Of a stretch of DNA of 31,918 nucleotides, positions 17,463 through 25,667 are shown piece by piece. The DNA comes from JAFDVL01 sp031409955 (lineage in GTDB: Bacteria; Acidobacteriota; Blastocatellia; RBC074). Position numbers and translations under genes: made by a program. The stretch spans positions 1 to 31,918 of the forward strand of contig JANNYF010000299.1 in NCBI GenBank assembly GCA_031409955.1, given 5' to 3'. The notes beneath the pieces were generated by a model that did no database searches, had not been told where the DNA came from, and worked only from the letters and a program-made list of their open reading frames with translations. Each line of letters opens with the position of its first letter. Within the stretch, counting starts at the first letter, position 1.

Positions 17463-19547
17463 TTACGGCACAGGTTTCATACAGGCGGTATTGTCGCCCA
17501 GAATCGAAGCCCCACTGGACGATTTCAGCGTACTATCCGCCCGCGTAGCGCCATCGCCAAGAATCGTGCCGTCGCCCAGCACCTGTCCATCGCCGAGAAT
17601 CGTGCCGCTGGCAAACAGCGTGTTGGTACTGTCACCCAGAATCACGCCGCTGCCCTTGATTGTGTAGGCCCCGGCTTTGAGCGTAACGCTATACGTTTTG
17701 CCAGAGACGAGGCTGACAGTACTGCTGCTGTAGGCTGTGGCATCGCCGAGTACCTGTCCGGTGCCGTAAACGCCCTGCCAATAAGTCATCAAGTTACTGC
17801 CCGAAAGGAAACCATAATTCGTGATGACGCCCTGGCTCCATTTGAAGGTCTCCCCATAAATCGTGCTGGTCTGGGAGGTCGGCAACGCCGCTTTCAGCAA
17901 GGCTGTGCCATTCGTGGTGGGCAGCGTGGCCTTCACCAATCGCGCCACCCGTACCGCGCCGTCAATGTTGAGTTCTCCGGCACCCTGTTCGAGCATATTG
18001 AAGCCATTGAGCGGCTGCGCCGTGTACATCAGGATGGCTTTCACCAGCGCAGGCGTCAGGTTCGGATTGGTTTGCATCAAGAGCGCCGCAGCAGAAGCCA
18101 CTACGGGTGCGGCCATCGAAGTCCCGCTCAGGTACATTACCTTTTCGGTATTGAGTGTTTCGGTTCCAGTGCGCAGACTGGTATTCGTTCGGGCCAGAGT
18201 ATTTTCGGTTCCGTTGTAATAAGCGCGTGCGCCAATTAGTTTGTTGCCGGGAGCGATCAAATCCGGCTTGATCAGATTGTCATATTTGCGGACGCCGTTG
18301 ACAGTCGTGTATCCGCGTGTCGGCCCGCGTGAACTGTAGGAGGCTACAACATCATCGGAACGATAGTTCGTGCCGATGGTGTTGGCCGCGCCGACCGTGA
18401 TGACCGACGGATCAATGCCGGGCGAATTGATCGCACCATAAATCTTTTTGCCATTCGCATCCTTGCCATTATTACCAGCGGAGGCAATCACAACGATGCC
18501 CGCATTCACCGCGCGTCGTGCGGCCAGACAGAGCGGATCAGTTTTATAGCTATCTTTGGCTATCGTGCCGAGGCTGAGATTGAGCACGCGAATATTGTTG
18601 CCGTTGGTATACCATTGCTTGTTGGCGATGCACCAATCAATGCCTGCGATCACAGTACTGGCGGTGCCTTTCCCGTTACTATCGAGCACACGCACACTCA
18701 ACACATTTCCGCCGCCCACCGCGCCAGCATACGAGCCATTTTGTTGGTCGTATTCTCCGGCTACTAACGAAGCCACGTGCGATCCATGCCCGTACGGATC
18801 ACCATTGATATTTTGCCCCGTGAGGTCAATGCTTTTTACCTTTGTGCCCCAGCCCACCCATTGCATCAGTCGGTGATCGGCAGCTACGCCACTGTCCAGC
18901 ACCGCAACACTCACGCCTGAGCCATTCAACCAAGTATTGGTATCCTGGTCGCCTTTGTCGCTGATCCCGGCGTTCCAATAGCCAGTGGTTTCGACGACAT
19001 GACCAAACGCCGCGATTTCCCGATCCGGCGAAACATACGCCACGCTGCCTTCTGCGGCCAATTGTCGAATTGCGGTGCGCGGCGCTTCAATCGTGACCAG
19101 CCCCATATTCCCCATCGTTTGTTTGATCCGCCCGCCGAGCCGAGCTACTTTTTCCTGCAACACAATATTGGGCGTGCTGCCATCCAGTTGGACAATGAAG
19201 CTTTGCTTTTCTTCCGCCCCAACGGCAGAGGAGGGCAGCAATACTTCGTTGATGCGAGTGCGTGTTTCCGTCTCTTCCGCTTCGCTCGTCGGGCGTACGC
19301 GTGCACGTGCGCGCCGCTCTTGGCGGACTTGGGCGAGCGTTTTGCCCATCATTGCCTGACGCGCATCTTCGTCATCCTGCGCCAGGATTTCTTCGAGGTC
19401 AGGCGCGAGCTTGGCGGGTTTCGTGGTTTGTTGTTGAGCGCGCAATTCTTTCAGCGATTGCGCCTGCACAGACGTGAATGTGTGCCAGGGACAACTGAGT
19501 AGCAGCCCCAGCGTGAGAGCGGTGAATTTTTGAGAGGTGGACTTCAT
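17463..19547 (-). CDS. Secreted S8 subtilase with ILGDG repeats (array copy 2)
   Basis: From the ATG at 19547 (694 residues) the protein has a signal peptide ending SVQAQ (about 1-30). A charged propeptide includes EEKQSFIVQL. The complete triad is Asp218 (VLDSGV), His254 (GHGSHVAS) and Ser477 (SGTSMAAP), with oxyanion Asn359. Its C-terminal repeats differ from the other two copies: VILGDS, TILGDG, QVLGDG and TILGDG at about 634-666, then SILGDNTACMKP. This start is chosen because the 34-nt upstream block then sits 76 nt away, as in the paralogues; a TTG at 19589 is the alternative. It is the most divergent copy, with an extra Trp-rich stretch before the His motif. Its ribosome site is weak. 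Confidence 0.92.
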   Translation of the reverse strand: MKSTSQKFTALTLGLLLSCPWHTFTSVQAQSLKELRAQQQTTKPAKLAPDLEEILAQDDEDARQAMMGKTLAQVRQERRARARVRPTSEAEETETRTRINEVLLPSSAVGAEEKQSFIVQLDGSTPNIVLQEKVARLGGRIKQTMGNMGLVTIEAPRTAIRQLAAEGSVAYVSPDREIAAFGHVVETTGYWNAGISDKGDQDTNTWLNGSGVSVAVLDSGVAADHRLMQWVGWGTKVKSIDLTGQNINGDPYGHGSHVASLVAGEYDQQNGSYAGAVGGGNVLSVRVLDSNGKGTASTVIAGIDWCIANKQWYTNGNNIRVLNLSLGTIAKDSYKTDPLCLAARRAVNAGIVVIASAGNNGKDANGKKIYGAINSPGIDPSVITVGAANTIGTNYRSDDVVASYSSRGPTRGYTTVNGVRKYDNLIKPDLIAPGNKLIGARAYYNGTENTLARTNTSLRTGTETLNTEKVMYLSGTSMAAPVVASAAALLMQTNPNLTPALVKAILMYTAQPLNGFNMLEQGAGELNIDGAVRVARLVKATLPTTNGTALLKAALPTSQTSTIYGETFKWSQGVITNYGFLSGSNLMTYWQGVYGTGQVLGDATAYSSSTVSLVSGKTYSVTLKAGAYTIKGSGVILGDSTNTLFASGTILGDGQVLGDGTILGDGATRADSTLKSSSGASILGDNTACMKPVP
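17532..17648 (-). repeat. Coding ILGDG-type repeats of subtilase copy 2
   Basis: Hexapeptide units of the form (T/Q)(I/V)LGDG with spacers, ending with an RADS unit. The period and the x-D-G ending match the IALADG repeats of the neighbouring paralogues, so the repeat type has diverged between copies while its position has been kept. Confidence 0.8.
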
Positions 19548-19623
19548 AAGCTTTTTCGGTCGTAAGTAAGTCGAATCTTTTTGGGGCAAGGGCGATTAAA
19601 GCCAAAGCCATTGTACAAAGTAT

Positions 19624-19657
19624 GATGACTTTCTGTTTTGTGTTGTAACAACTGGAA
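19624..19657 (-). promoter_or_regulatory. Conserved 34-nt upstream block of subtilase copy 2
   Basis: Begins GATGACTTTCTG and ends AACAACTGGAA on the plus strand. It lies 76 nt from the start at 19547, the same distance as in copy 1. It is the most diverged of the three blocks, with TTGTTA in place of TTGTCA on the transcribed strand. Confidence 0.55.
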
Positions 19658-19682
19658 AGAGCAGGGAATTACACTTGCTATA

Positions 19683-19714
19683 CTGAAAGCCAGACTGTCA
19701 GGCCTGGCTTTCAG
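19683..19714 (-). terminator. Terminator of subtilase copy 3
   Basis: CTGAAAGCCAG (19683-19693) pairs perfectly with CTGGCTTTCAG (19704-19714) around a 10-nt loop, 17 nt after the stop codon at 19732. The stem shares AAAGCCAG with the terminators at 15201 and 17405. Confidence 0.75.
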
Positions 19715-19731
19715 CAACCAAATGCACAAGC

Positions 19732-21867
19732 TTATTTTTTCTTGGAACTGGTTGTTGTCGTGGTTGTAGTCGAAGGTATGTAGGGTTGCATACAGGGAGT
19801 TTCATCGCCCAGCCAAGTTGCCACGGCTTTCACGGTTCCATCCGCTAAAGCAATGCCATCGGCCAGCGCAATGCCATCGGACATCAGCATCCCATCGGCC
19901 AACGCAATACCGTCTGCCAGGGCAATACCATCGGCTAAGGCGATTCCGTCGGCTAAGGCAATGCCATCGGCTAAGGCAATCCCACTCGTGGTAATGCTGA
20001 CGGCACCGGAATAGAGGCTCACATTGGCAGAGGTAAACCCGGTTGCGAGAGTAAAGGCTCCATTACTGAAAACCGTAGCATCTGCCAGCGCGACACCCGT
20101 GCCGTAAATGCGCTGCCAGTTTGTTATCAATTCTCGACCTGTCAGGAAGCCCCAATTCGTAATGACGCCTTGTGACCAAACAACCGGTTTACCCGCAATC
20201 GTGCTTTCCGGTTGCGGAATCATTTTGGAAAGCAGGTTGCTGCCCAGCGTTGTCGGCAGCGTGGGGAGAACGGCTTCCGCGATGCGCACCGCCCCGTCAA
20301 TATTGAGCAAGCCTGCGCCCTGCTCAAACATATTGGCTCCGTTGAGAGGTTGTGCGCTGTACATCAAAATCGCTTTGACGAGCGAAGGCGTGAGCGAAGG
20401 ACGTGCTTGCAACATCAGGGCCACTGCACCTGTGACCAATGGTGCTGACATTGAAGTCCCGCTCATGTACATCAAGCGTTCCCCAAATGTTTCTTTCCCT
20501 TCGACCAGTAGCGCAGGATGGGAAGCAAGAATTGTATTGAAATCTTGTTTATTGCCTTCCGGGTCTGGCTTGGAAGAAGCTCCGATCAGTTTGTTGCCCG
20601 GTGCAACCAGATCAGGTTTGATCAGGTTATCGTAATGTCTGACACCCTGCTCATCCTTGATGTAGCCGCGTGTCGGGCCTCGTGAACTGTACGAAGTGAC
20701 GGCATCGTCGGTACGATCATCCGTCCCGAAAGTGTTCGCCGCGCCGACCGTGATAACCGATGGATCAATGCCCGGCGAATGAATCGTGCCGTAAATTTTA
20801 TTGCCACGCTCATCTTTTCCATCATTGCCAGCAGCGGCTACGACCACGATGCCTGCATCAACGGCACGACGCGCGGCCAGACAAAGCGGATCGTTGCGAT
20901 AACTGTCTTTGGCCTGTGCGCCTAAACTCAAGTTGATGACGCGCAGGTTGTATGCTTGTCGGTTGGTGACACACCAATCAAGCGCCGCGATCACAGCACT
21001 GACACTGCCTTCGCCACGATCATTCAGCGCACGCAAACTGTAGAGGCTCGCGCCCGGTGCAATGCCTTCGTAATAACCGGACTTCAGAAGAGTTCCATTT
21101 CCTGCTGCCAATGAGGCAACGTGGCTACCATGCCCATAAGGATCAGAGTTCGCCGCCGCATCGCGGGTGAAACTCAGGCTCTGAACAATGCCGGGATGAG
21201 TTGACGAACCGTCCAGCAGTTTATGATAGCTATCCAGACCACTGTCAATAATGGCGACGCCAATGCCTGTGCCATCAAAAGACGCGGGATAGGCAAGCTT
21301 GCGCACCTGATCCGCGCCCGTGGTAATCGTGAGATGTCCGCTCGCTCGCACCGGGCGATCTGGGCTGATGTAGCTTACTGCGCCTTGCGCCGCCAACTGC
21401 CGAATGGCGGAGCGCGGCACTTCAATCATTGCCAGCCCGCTAGTATTTAATTTCTGGTTGACGCGACCGTTGAGCAGTGCCAACTTTTCCTGCCACACCA
21501 CATCGGGCATGGAGCCGCTGAGTTGGACAATGAAACTTTGTTTTTCTTCCGGCGCAACTTCATCCGAAGGGAGTGTGACGCCGTTCGCGCGAATGCGACG
21601 GGCGTCTGATTGCTGCCCTGACGCGTCGGTCTTGCGTTGCAACCGGGCGCGGCGAACTTCGGCCAGTGTTTTGCCTTGTAACCGCAAGGCTTCGTCCTTG
21701 TCGTCCTGCGCGAGTAGCTCTAGCAAATCGGGCGCTAACTTTGGTTTCGCCGATTTGCTTACTTTTCGCAGTTGCTTGATGGGCGGCGTGGATGTGCCAA
21801 AAGTCGTGGCTGGTATGCTGAGAAGTATTGCCAGGGTGAATGCGATGCTGTTTCTTGCGCTGTTCAT
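19732..21867 (-). CDS. Secreted S8 subtilase with expanded IALADG repeats (array copy 3)
   Basis: This 711-residue protein has a signal peptide (about 1-24) and a propeptide with EEKQSFIVQL (107-116). The complete triad is Asp208 (IIDSGLD), His246 (GHGSHVAS) and Ser472 (SGTSMSAP), with oxyanion Asn348. Residues 629-677 hold five IALADG units, one LMSDG and two more IALADG units. After the shared TPCMQP tail it alone carries a Thr-rich, Lys-ended extension (eight Thr, then SSKKK). The start has AGAGGT upstream and the conserved block 77 nt away. It is likely an extracellular protease made as an inactive precursor. It is very similar to copy 1 through the catalytic domain, which indicates duplication within this locus. 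Confidence 0.93.
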   Translation of the reverse strand: MNSARNSIAFTLAILLSIPATTFGTSTPPIKQLRKVSKSAKPKLAPDLLELLAQDDKDEALRLQGKTLAEVRRARLQRKTDASGQQSDARRIRANGVTLPSDEVAPEEKQSFIVQLSGSMPDVVWQEKLALLNGRVNQKLNTSGLAMIEVPRSAIRQLAAQGAVSYISPDRPVRASGHLTITTGADQVRKLAYPASFDGTGIGVAIIDSGLDSYHKLLDGSSTHPGIVQSLSFTRDAAANSDPYGHGSHVASLAAGNGTLLKSGYYEGIAPGASLYSLRALNDRGEGSVSAVIAALDWCVTNRQAYNLRVINLSLGAQAKDSYRNDPLCLAARRAVDAGIVVVAAAGNDGKDERGNKIYGTIHSPGIDPSVITVGAANTFGTDDRTDDAVTSYSSRGPTRGYIKDEQGVRHYDNLIKPDLVAPGNKLIGASSKPDPEGNKQDFNTILASHPALLVEGKETFGERLMYMSGTSMSAPLVTGAVALMLQARPSLTPSLVKAILMYSAQPLNGANMFEQGAGLLNIDGAVRIAEAVLPTLPTTLGSNLLSKMIPQPESTIAGKPVVWSQGVITNWGFLTGRELITNWQRIYGTGVALADATVFSNGAFTLATGFTSANVSLYSGAVSITTSGIALADGIALADGIALADGIALADGIALADGMLMSDGIALADGIALADGTVKAVATWLGDETPCMQPYIPSTTTTTTTSSKKK
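19837..19983 (-). repeat. Coding hexapeptide repeats (IALADG) of subtilase copy 3
   Basis: Eight 18-bp units, 147 nt including the ends. The part after LMSDG has two units, as in copy 1, but the part before it has five instead of two. The length difference between paralogues is therefore confined to one side. Confidence 0.9.
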
Positions 21868-21944
21868 ATAACCTCTTGTTTCTTAAATAAACACACCGTC
21901 GGTGTTGACGGGCAGATTAGAAGCGCAAATTGTGTGTGGCTAAT

Positions 21945-21978
21945 GATGAGTTTCTGATAGTTGCCGTGACAAGTGGAA
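21945..21978 (-). promoter_or_regulatory. Conserved 34-nt upstream block of subtilase copy 3
   Basis: Begins GATGAGTTTCTGATAG and ends GACAAGTGGAA on the plus strand, with TTGTCA on the transcribed strand. It lies 77 nt upstream of the start codon. It differs from the copy 1 block at only a few positions. Confidence 0.6.
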
Positions 21979-22044
21979 GCCGGTCGGTATTACACGTGAG
22001 GGGCACAGGCGAGCGGCAGATTTGCAAGACTTCAGACAAACGTT

Positions 22045-22869
22045 TCAGGCTTCCCGCAAGCGCACAATGGCCGTGTGACGAATGTGCGCGATGGGGCCTT
22101 GTTCCTCAGAAAACAATCCCAACTCCAGCGTCACGATTTCGTGACCGCGTTTTTCAAAGGCTGCGGCGACCTGACCGCGCAAGGAAAGGCGTTCGCCCTC
22201 ACGCGGCGCGGTGTAATGCTGGACATCACTGCCCGTGTGAATCCACGGGCCGAGTTGCACATTCGCTATCAGGAGTTCATTCGCTTGCGCCAGGTAAAAA
22301 GCGGGATGACAAACGGGTTCTTCGCGGAAAAATATCGGCAAAGTTGTGCGCATGTTGAAGAGAAAGTTCTCTTCCTGTTCCGTCCAACCTGAACGCCACA
22401 ACAGCGAGCCAAGCCCCGTTCCCACGGGCAAACTCGCTATCGTTGGAGCAAGTCGTTGCACGGGCATCGCACGTTGCGGGAACTTCGCGGTATAGATCAC
22501 TGTGGTTGGCTGTGACATTGACGCTTCGCCCACAGCGCACAACGTTCCGTCCGCATTGCAAAGCTCCAGACTGAGTGTTAACGGATCAAGTTTCGTGACC
22601 GTAGTGCGCACGATGACTTCTTCGCCGTGATAAATCGGCCTCAGAAATTTGGCCGTCATTGCGCCGCGCTGTAACCATTCCCGGCCCAGTGCTTCAACCA
22701 CTGGATACGTCAGATATGCGTAGACGCCCACGCCCGGCACTAACCCGCCTTTGAAGCCGTATTGCGCGGCGACGTCATCGCTGTGAATTTTGTTGTCGTG
22801 ATCTTTGGCGTAGTTGTAGCCATCAACACTATAGGGCGCGAGTTCTTGTCCGAGCGTGAATTGATTCAT
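22045..22869 (-). CDS. MaoC-like hot-dog fold protein, probable acyl-thioester hydratase
   Basis: With the ATG at 22869 the product has 274 residues and no signal peptide. The N-terminal half reads as a MaoC/hot-dog domain: IHSDDVAAQYGFKGGLVPGVGVYAY carries the Asp and His of the hydratase motif, and RPIYHGEEVIVRTTV is the following strand pair. The C-terminal half has a second, weaker repeat of the same fold. Such proteins hydrate enoyl-CoA or act as thioesterases, but the exact reaction is unclear. It is divergent from the GlcG-like gene (135 nt apart) and has only a weak ribosome site. It lies upstream of the subtilase array on the same strand, and I see no terminator between them. Confidence 0.75.
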   Translation of the reverse strand: MNQFTLGQELAPYSVDGYNYAKDHDNKIHSDDVAAQYGFKGGLVPGVGVYAYLTYPVVEALGREWLQRGAMTAKFLRPIYHGEEVIVRTTVTKLDPLTLSLELCNADGTLCAVGEASMSQPTTVIYTAKFPQRAMPVQRLAPTIASLPVGTGLGSLLWRSGWTEQEENFLFNMRTTLPIFFREEPVCHPAFYLAQANELLIANVQLGPWIHTGSDVQHYTAPREGERLSLRGQVAAAFEKRGHEIVTLELGLFSEEQGPIAHIRHTAIVRLREA

Positions 22870-23003
22870 GGTTTGGATTTTGTCCAATTGTCGGGGAAAG
22901 CGCAACTGCTTGCCCGGCAGGAATGCCCAAAAACGCGGGGATGTAGTAAGCTACCGCGCGTCACTCTTCAACTTAAAATTGAATCACATTCTCAGGAGAA
23001 ACA

Positions 23004-23492
23004 ATGAAACGGATACGATTGTCATTTGCCTTAATGGCTGTGTTGTTACTGACTCAATTCACCATCACCGCGCAAGATGCGCCGCCCTCGTATGGCCCCG
23101 CGATCACGTTGGAACAAGCGAAGAAAGTTGCTGCTGTCGCCGAAGCCGAAGCGCGCAAAAACAAATGGAATGTTTATATCGTCATCGTGGATTCGAGCAC
23201 GAATCTGGTGCTGATGCAGCGGATGGATGATACGCAATTGGGCAGCTTGAATGTCGCGCAGAAAAAAGCCTACACCGCCGCCGCATTTCGTCGCTCCACC
23301 AAAGTCTTCGAAGACGGCATCGTCGCTGGCGGCATCGGCATGCGGATTCTCGGCAACGAGCAAGCGATGCCGATTGAAGGCGGCTTGCCAATTGTCGTCA
23401 ATGGCAAAATTATCGGCGCGATTGGCGTTTCCGGCGTGACCAGCCAGCAAGACGGCATCATCGCCAAAGCCGGAGTCGAGGCACTGAAATGA
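23004..23492 (+). CDS. Exported GlcG/HbpS family (DUF336) protein
   Basis: The 162-residue protein has a signal peptide (1-23) and one GlcG/HbpS domain. Typical marks are ITLEQAKKVAAVAEAEARKN near the start, VIVDSSTNLVLMQRMDD, KKAYTAAAF, and a C-terminal GGLPIVVNGKIIGAIGVSG. Family members bind heme or act as small-molecule sensors or accessory proteins; the role here is not known. A strong AGGAGA precedes the start. The stop overlaps the start of the following enolase-superfamily gene (ATGA), so the two products are probably used together, with this one exported by Sec and the next by Tat. Confidence 0.88.
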   Translation: MKRIRLSFALMAVLLLTQFTITAQDAPPSYGPAITLEQAKKVAAVAEAEARKNKWNVYIVIVDSSTNLVLMQRMDDTQLGSLNVAQKKAYTAAAFRRSTKVFEDGIVAGGIGMRILGNEQAMPIEGGLPIVVNGKIIGAIGVSGVTSQQDGIIAKAGVEALK

Positions 23493-24736
23493 ACAGACAA
23501 CGACGCGAATTTATCCAAACCAGCGCAGGGGCTGCGCCCTTCTTGGCATTAGCGAACCGTGCCTCTGCGAATCCCAACGACCTTGCGATCAAGTTGGAAA
23601 AGGCGATGAATACGCCTGTTTTGAAAGCTGACCTTTTCAAACAACCGGTCAAAATTGCCGCGATTGATTTGCTCAGGAATGGCAAGAACTACATCGTCCG
23701 CGTGCGTTCGACTGACGGCGCAGAAGGGCTTGGCAGCGCGCACGATTCTGTGATGGCGACAACGTATCCGATCTTTCTGAAACGCGTCGCACCCTTTTTT
23801 ATTGGCAAAGATGCACGCGCATTGGAATCGTTGATTCACGAAGTCTACCTGCGCGATTCCAATTACAAATGGCAGGGCTTGCCGTTTTGGGTGTGTGTGT
23901 CCAGCTTGGAAGTCGCAGTGCTTGACCTGCTCGGCAAGGTTGCGAACAAGCCGCTCGGCGAATTGTTCGGCGGCATCGTGCGGCGTGAGATTCCCGTGTA
24001 TCGTGCGAGCGGCAATCGCGGCAACACGCCAGAAGCAGAGATTGCCTATCTGCAAAAAATCGTGGGCGAAACGGGCGCGAAAGCGATCAAGTTCCGGCTC
24101 GGTGCGCGGATGCAATATGACGCAGCTTCGACGAAACGCGATCACACAATGATTCCGCTGACGCGCAAAACCTTTGGCGACAAGATGGCGATTTATGCGG
24201 ACGCGAATGGTTCGTATGATGTGCCGATGGCAATCAAAATTGGTCGGATGATGGAAGATTACAAGCTCGCATTTTTTGAGGAACCTGTGCCGTTCGATTA
24301 CTACGACGAAACGAAACAGATTGCCGACACGCTGAAAATTCCGATTGCTCTGGGCGAACAGGAAAGCAGCATGCGCAGCTTTCGCCGCATCATCGAACAC
24401 GATATCGCGCAAGTCATTCAACCAGACTTGTTGTATTTCGGTGGGCTGACGCGTTCGATCCGCGTGGCGCGGATGGCGGCGGTCGCGGGCAAAGATTGCA
24501 CACCGCACATGTCCGGTGGTGGCTTAGGATTTTTGTACGTCGCCCATTTTGCTTCGTGTGTGCCGAATTGCGGCGCGCATCAGGAATACAAAGGCGAAGA
24601 AGACACGCTGCCTGTGAGTTCGGATACGTCTTCGCTCAAGAGTGAAAATGGAATGCTGAAGGTGCCGACGGGGCCGGGACTGGGCGTGACGATTGATCCA
24701 GCGTTTGTGGCGAAAGCAACGGTCGTGACGGGGTAG
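23489..24736 (+). CDS. Tat-exported mandelate racemase/muconate lactonizing enzyme family protein
   Basis: The 415-residue enolase-superfamily protein has a twin-arginine-like start (RQRREFIQTSAGAAPFLA). The C-terminal barrel has the three magnesium ligands: Asp238 (YADANG), Glu264 (FFEEP) and Glu290 (LGEQES). KFR at 201-203 stands where the KxK base motif lies, so Arg replaces the second Lys. His340 in PHMSGGGLG is the likely opposite-face base. The family abstracts a proton alpha to a carboxylate, leading to racemisation, cycloisomerisation or sugar-acid dehydration; the substrate is unknown. Export of such an enzyme is unusual. It is coupled to the GlcG-like gene and ends at a palindromic repeat. 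Confidence 0.87.
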   Translation: MNRQRREFIQTSAGAAPFLALANRASANPNDLAIKLEKAMNTPVLKADLFKQPVKIAAIDLLRNGKNYIVRVRSTDGAEGLGSAHDSVMATTYPIFLKRVAPFFIGKDARALESLIHEVYLRDSNYKWQGLPFWVCVSSLEVAVLDLLGKVANKPLGELFGGIVRREIPVYRASGNRGNTPEAEIAYLQKIVGETGAKAIKFRLGARMQYDAASTKRDHTMIPLTRKTFGDKMAIYADANGSYDVPMAIKIGRMMEDYKLAFFEEPVPFDYYDETKQIADTLKIPIALGEQESSMRSFRRIIEHDIAQVIQPDLLYFGGLTRSIRVARMAAVAGKDCTPHMSGGGLGFLYVAHFASCVPNCGAHQEYKGEEDTLPVSSDTSSLKSENGMLKVPTGPGLGVTIDPAFVAKATVVTG

Positions 24737-24743
24737 TGGATGA

Positions 24744-24800
24744 CACGTAGTAGCAAATTTATTTGCTACTTCATCAAGCGAATGAATTCGCTACTACGTG
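24744..24800. repeat. REP-like three-stem repeat between convergent genes
   Basis: CACGTAGTAGC (24744-24754) is an inverted copy of 24790-24800. Inside are two further hairpins: GTAGCAAAT/ATTTGCTAC (24750-24769) and AGCGAAT/ATTCGCT (24777-24792). The two inner hairpins are diverged copies of each other, so the locus is again an inverted pair. It fills the 71-bp gap between convergent genes and may stop transcription from both sides. Confidence 0.8.
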
Positions 24801-24807
24801 CGTAGTT

Positions 24808-25566
24808 TTACTGTTTGGGTTTCTCGCCGTTCAGCTTCGTCAACCGATCTTCCAACCGTCCAGCATCGTGGCAACTCATACACGTAATGCTGGAGTTTTC
24901 CGCCGCCTTCGGATTGGCTTTCCACTTCTTCGCAATCGGTTCATAAGGCGTGCCAGGCAACACCGCCAGAATCTTATCGAGATATTCGTGCGCTTCTTTC
25001 GTGCGCCCCGTTCGTATTGCAGCCTGCGCTAATCCACCGAGAACTTCGCCGCGTAAATGTACGGGTAATTTATCAATGATTGAGCCTTGTTGTGCCCACA
25101 AAATCTGGAACGAGTTGTACGCTGTTTCCCAACCTGCTGCGCGAAGTTCTTTCGGTAGGCGATCTGCAAAGAGAACATACGATCCGCCTGTGACTGCGGC
25201 AGCGCCACCGTTCTCCGGGCTGAGTTGACGCGCTTCGGCGAAGAGCGCGAGGACTTGTTTGTATTTTTGCTCAAATTCGGCAGGCTGTTTTTTCTCGTGC
25301 GCGAGAACGGCGCGATAAAGCAGCGCGCCCGCTTTCCACGCTAACAAATCCGGCTTTTCTTTCGGTCGTTTTTCCAACAACACTTCAATGTTCTTTTCGG
25401 CTCTGGCTAAGCGCTCAATGTCGTTCGCCAAAAAGCCCGCGAAGATGTCTTCGCGCACGAGCGTGTGAATCGTGAGCCGCGTGTCGTTGAGCGGAATGTC
25501 TGAGGTATAAGCCACTGCTGCTGTGGCGAGAATTGCTGCCAGCACAACTATCTTGAGGGTTCGCAT
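24808..25566 (-). CDS. Exported TPR-like protein ending in a single CxxCH heme motif
   Basis: The 252-residue protein has a signal peptide (1-20). Its middle, about 50-215, is helical and TPR-like (AWKAGALLYRAVLAHEKKQPAEFEQKYKQ and ALAQAAIRTGRTKEA-type helices as read in the frame). Near the C-terminus CMSCH (229-233) is a c-type heme attachment site, followed by only 19 residues. That leaves no room for a normal cytochrome domain after the heme. I do not recognise a named family. A heme carried at the end of a helical-repeat scaffold suggests docking of a redox partner. The start has AAGGAGA upstream. Confidence 0.7.
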   Translation of the reverse strand: MRTLKIVVLAAILATAAVAYTSDIPLNDTRLTIHTLVREDIFAGFLANDIERLARAEKNIEVLLEKRPKEKPDLLAWKAGALLYRAVLAHEKKQPAEFEQKYKQVLALFAEARQLSPENGGAAAVTGGSYVLFADRLPKELRAAGWETAYNSFQILWAQQGSIIDKLPVHLRGEVLGGLAQAAIRTGRTKEAHEYLDKILAVLPGTPYEPIAKKWKANPKAAENSSITCMSCHDAGRLEDRLTKLNGEKPKQ

Positions 25567-25585
25567 AATGAAGTCTCCTTGGACG

Positions 25586-25663
25586 ATTCACAAAGCAGAC
25601 GCAGAGAGCATGGAGCATATCGAAAGAAGGTTGTTTCATGAGTCTCTGCGTCTGCTTCGTGAA
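25586..25663. repeat. 21-bp inverted repeat
   Basis: Positions 25586-25606 and 25643-25663 are inverted copies with one mismatch; the core is GCAGACGCAGAGA. It lies between the TPR/heme gene and the PEP-CTERM remnant. The arms are not internally palindromic, unlike the REP-like loci. Confidence 0.75.
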
Positions 25664-25667
25664 CCAG

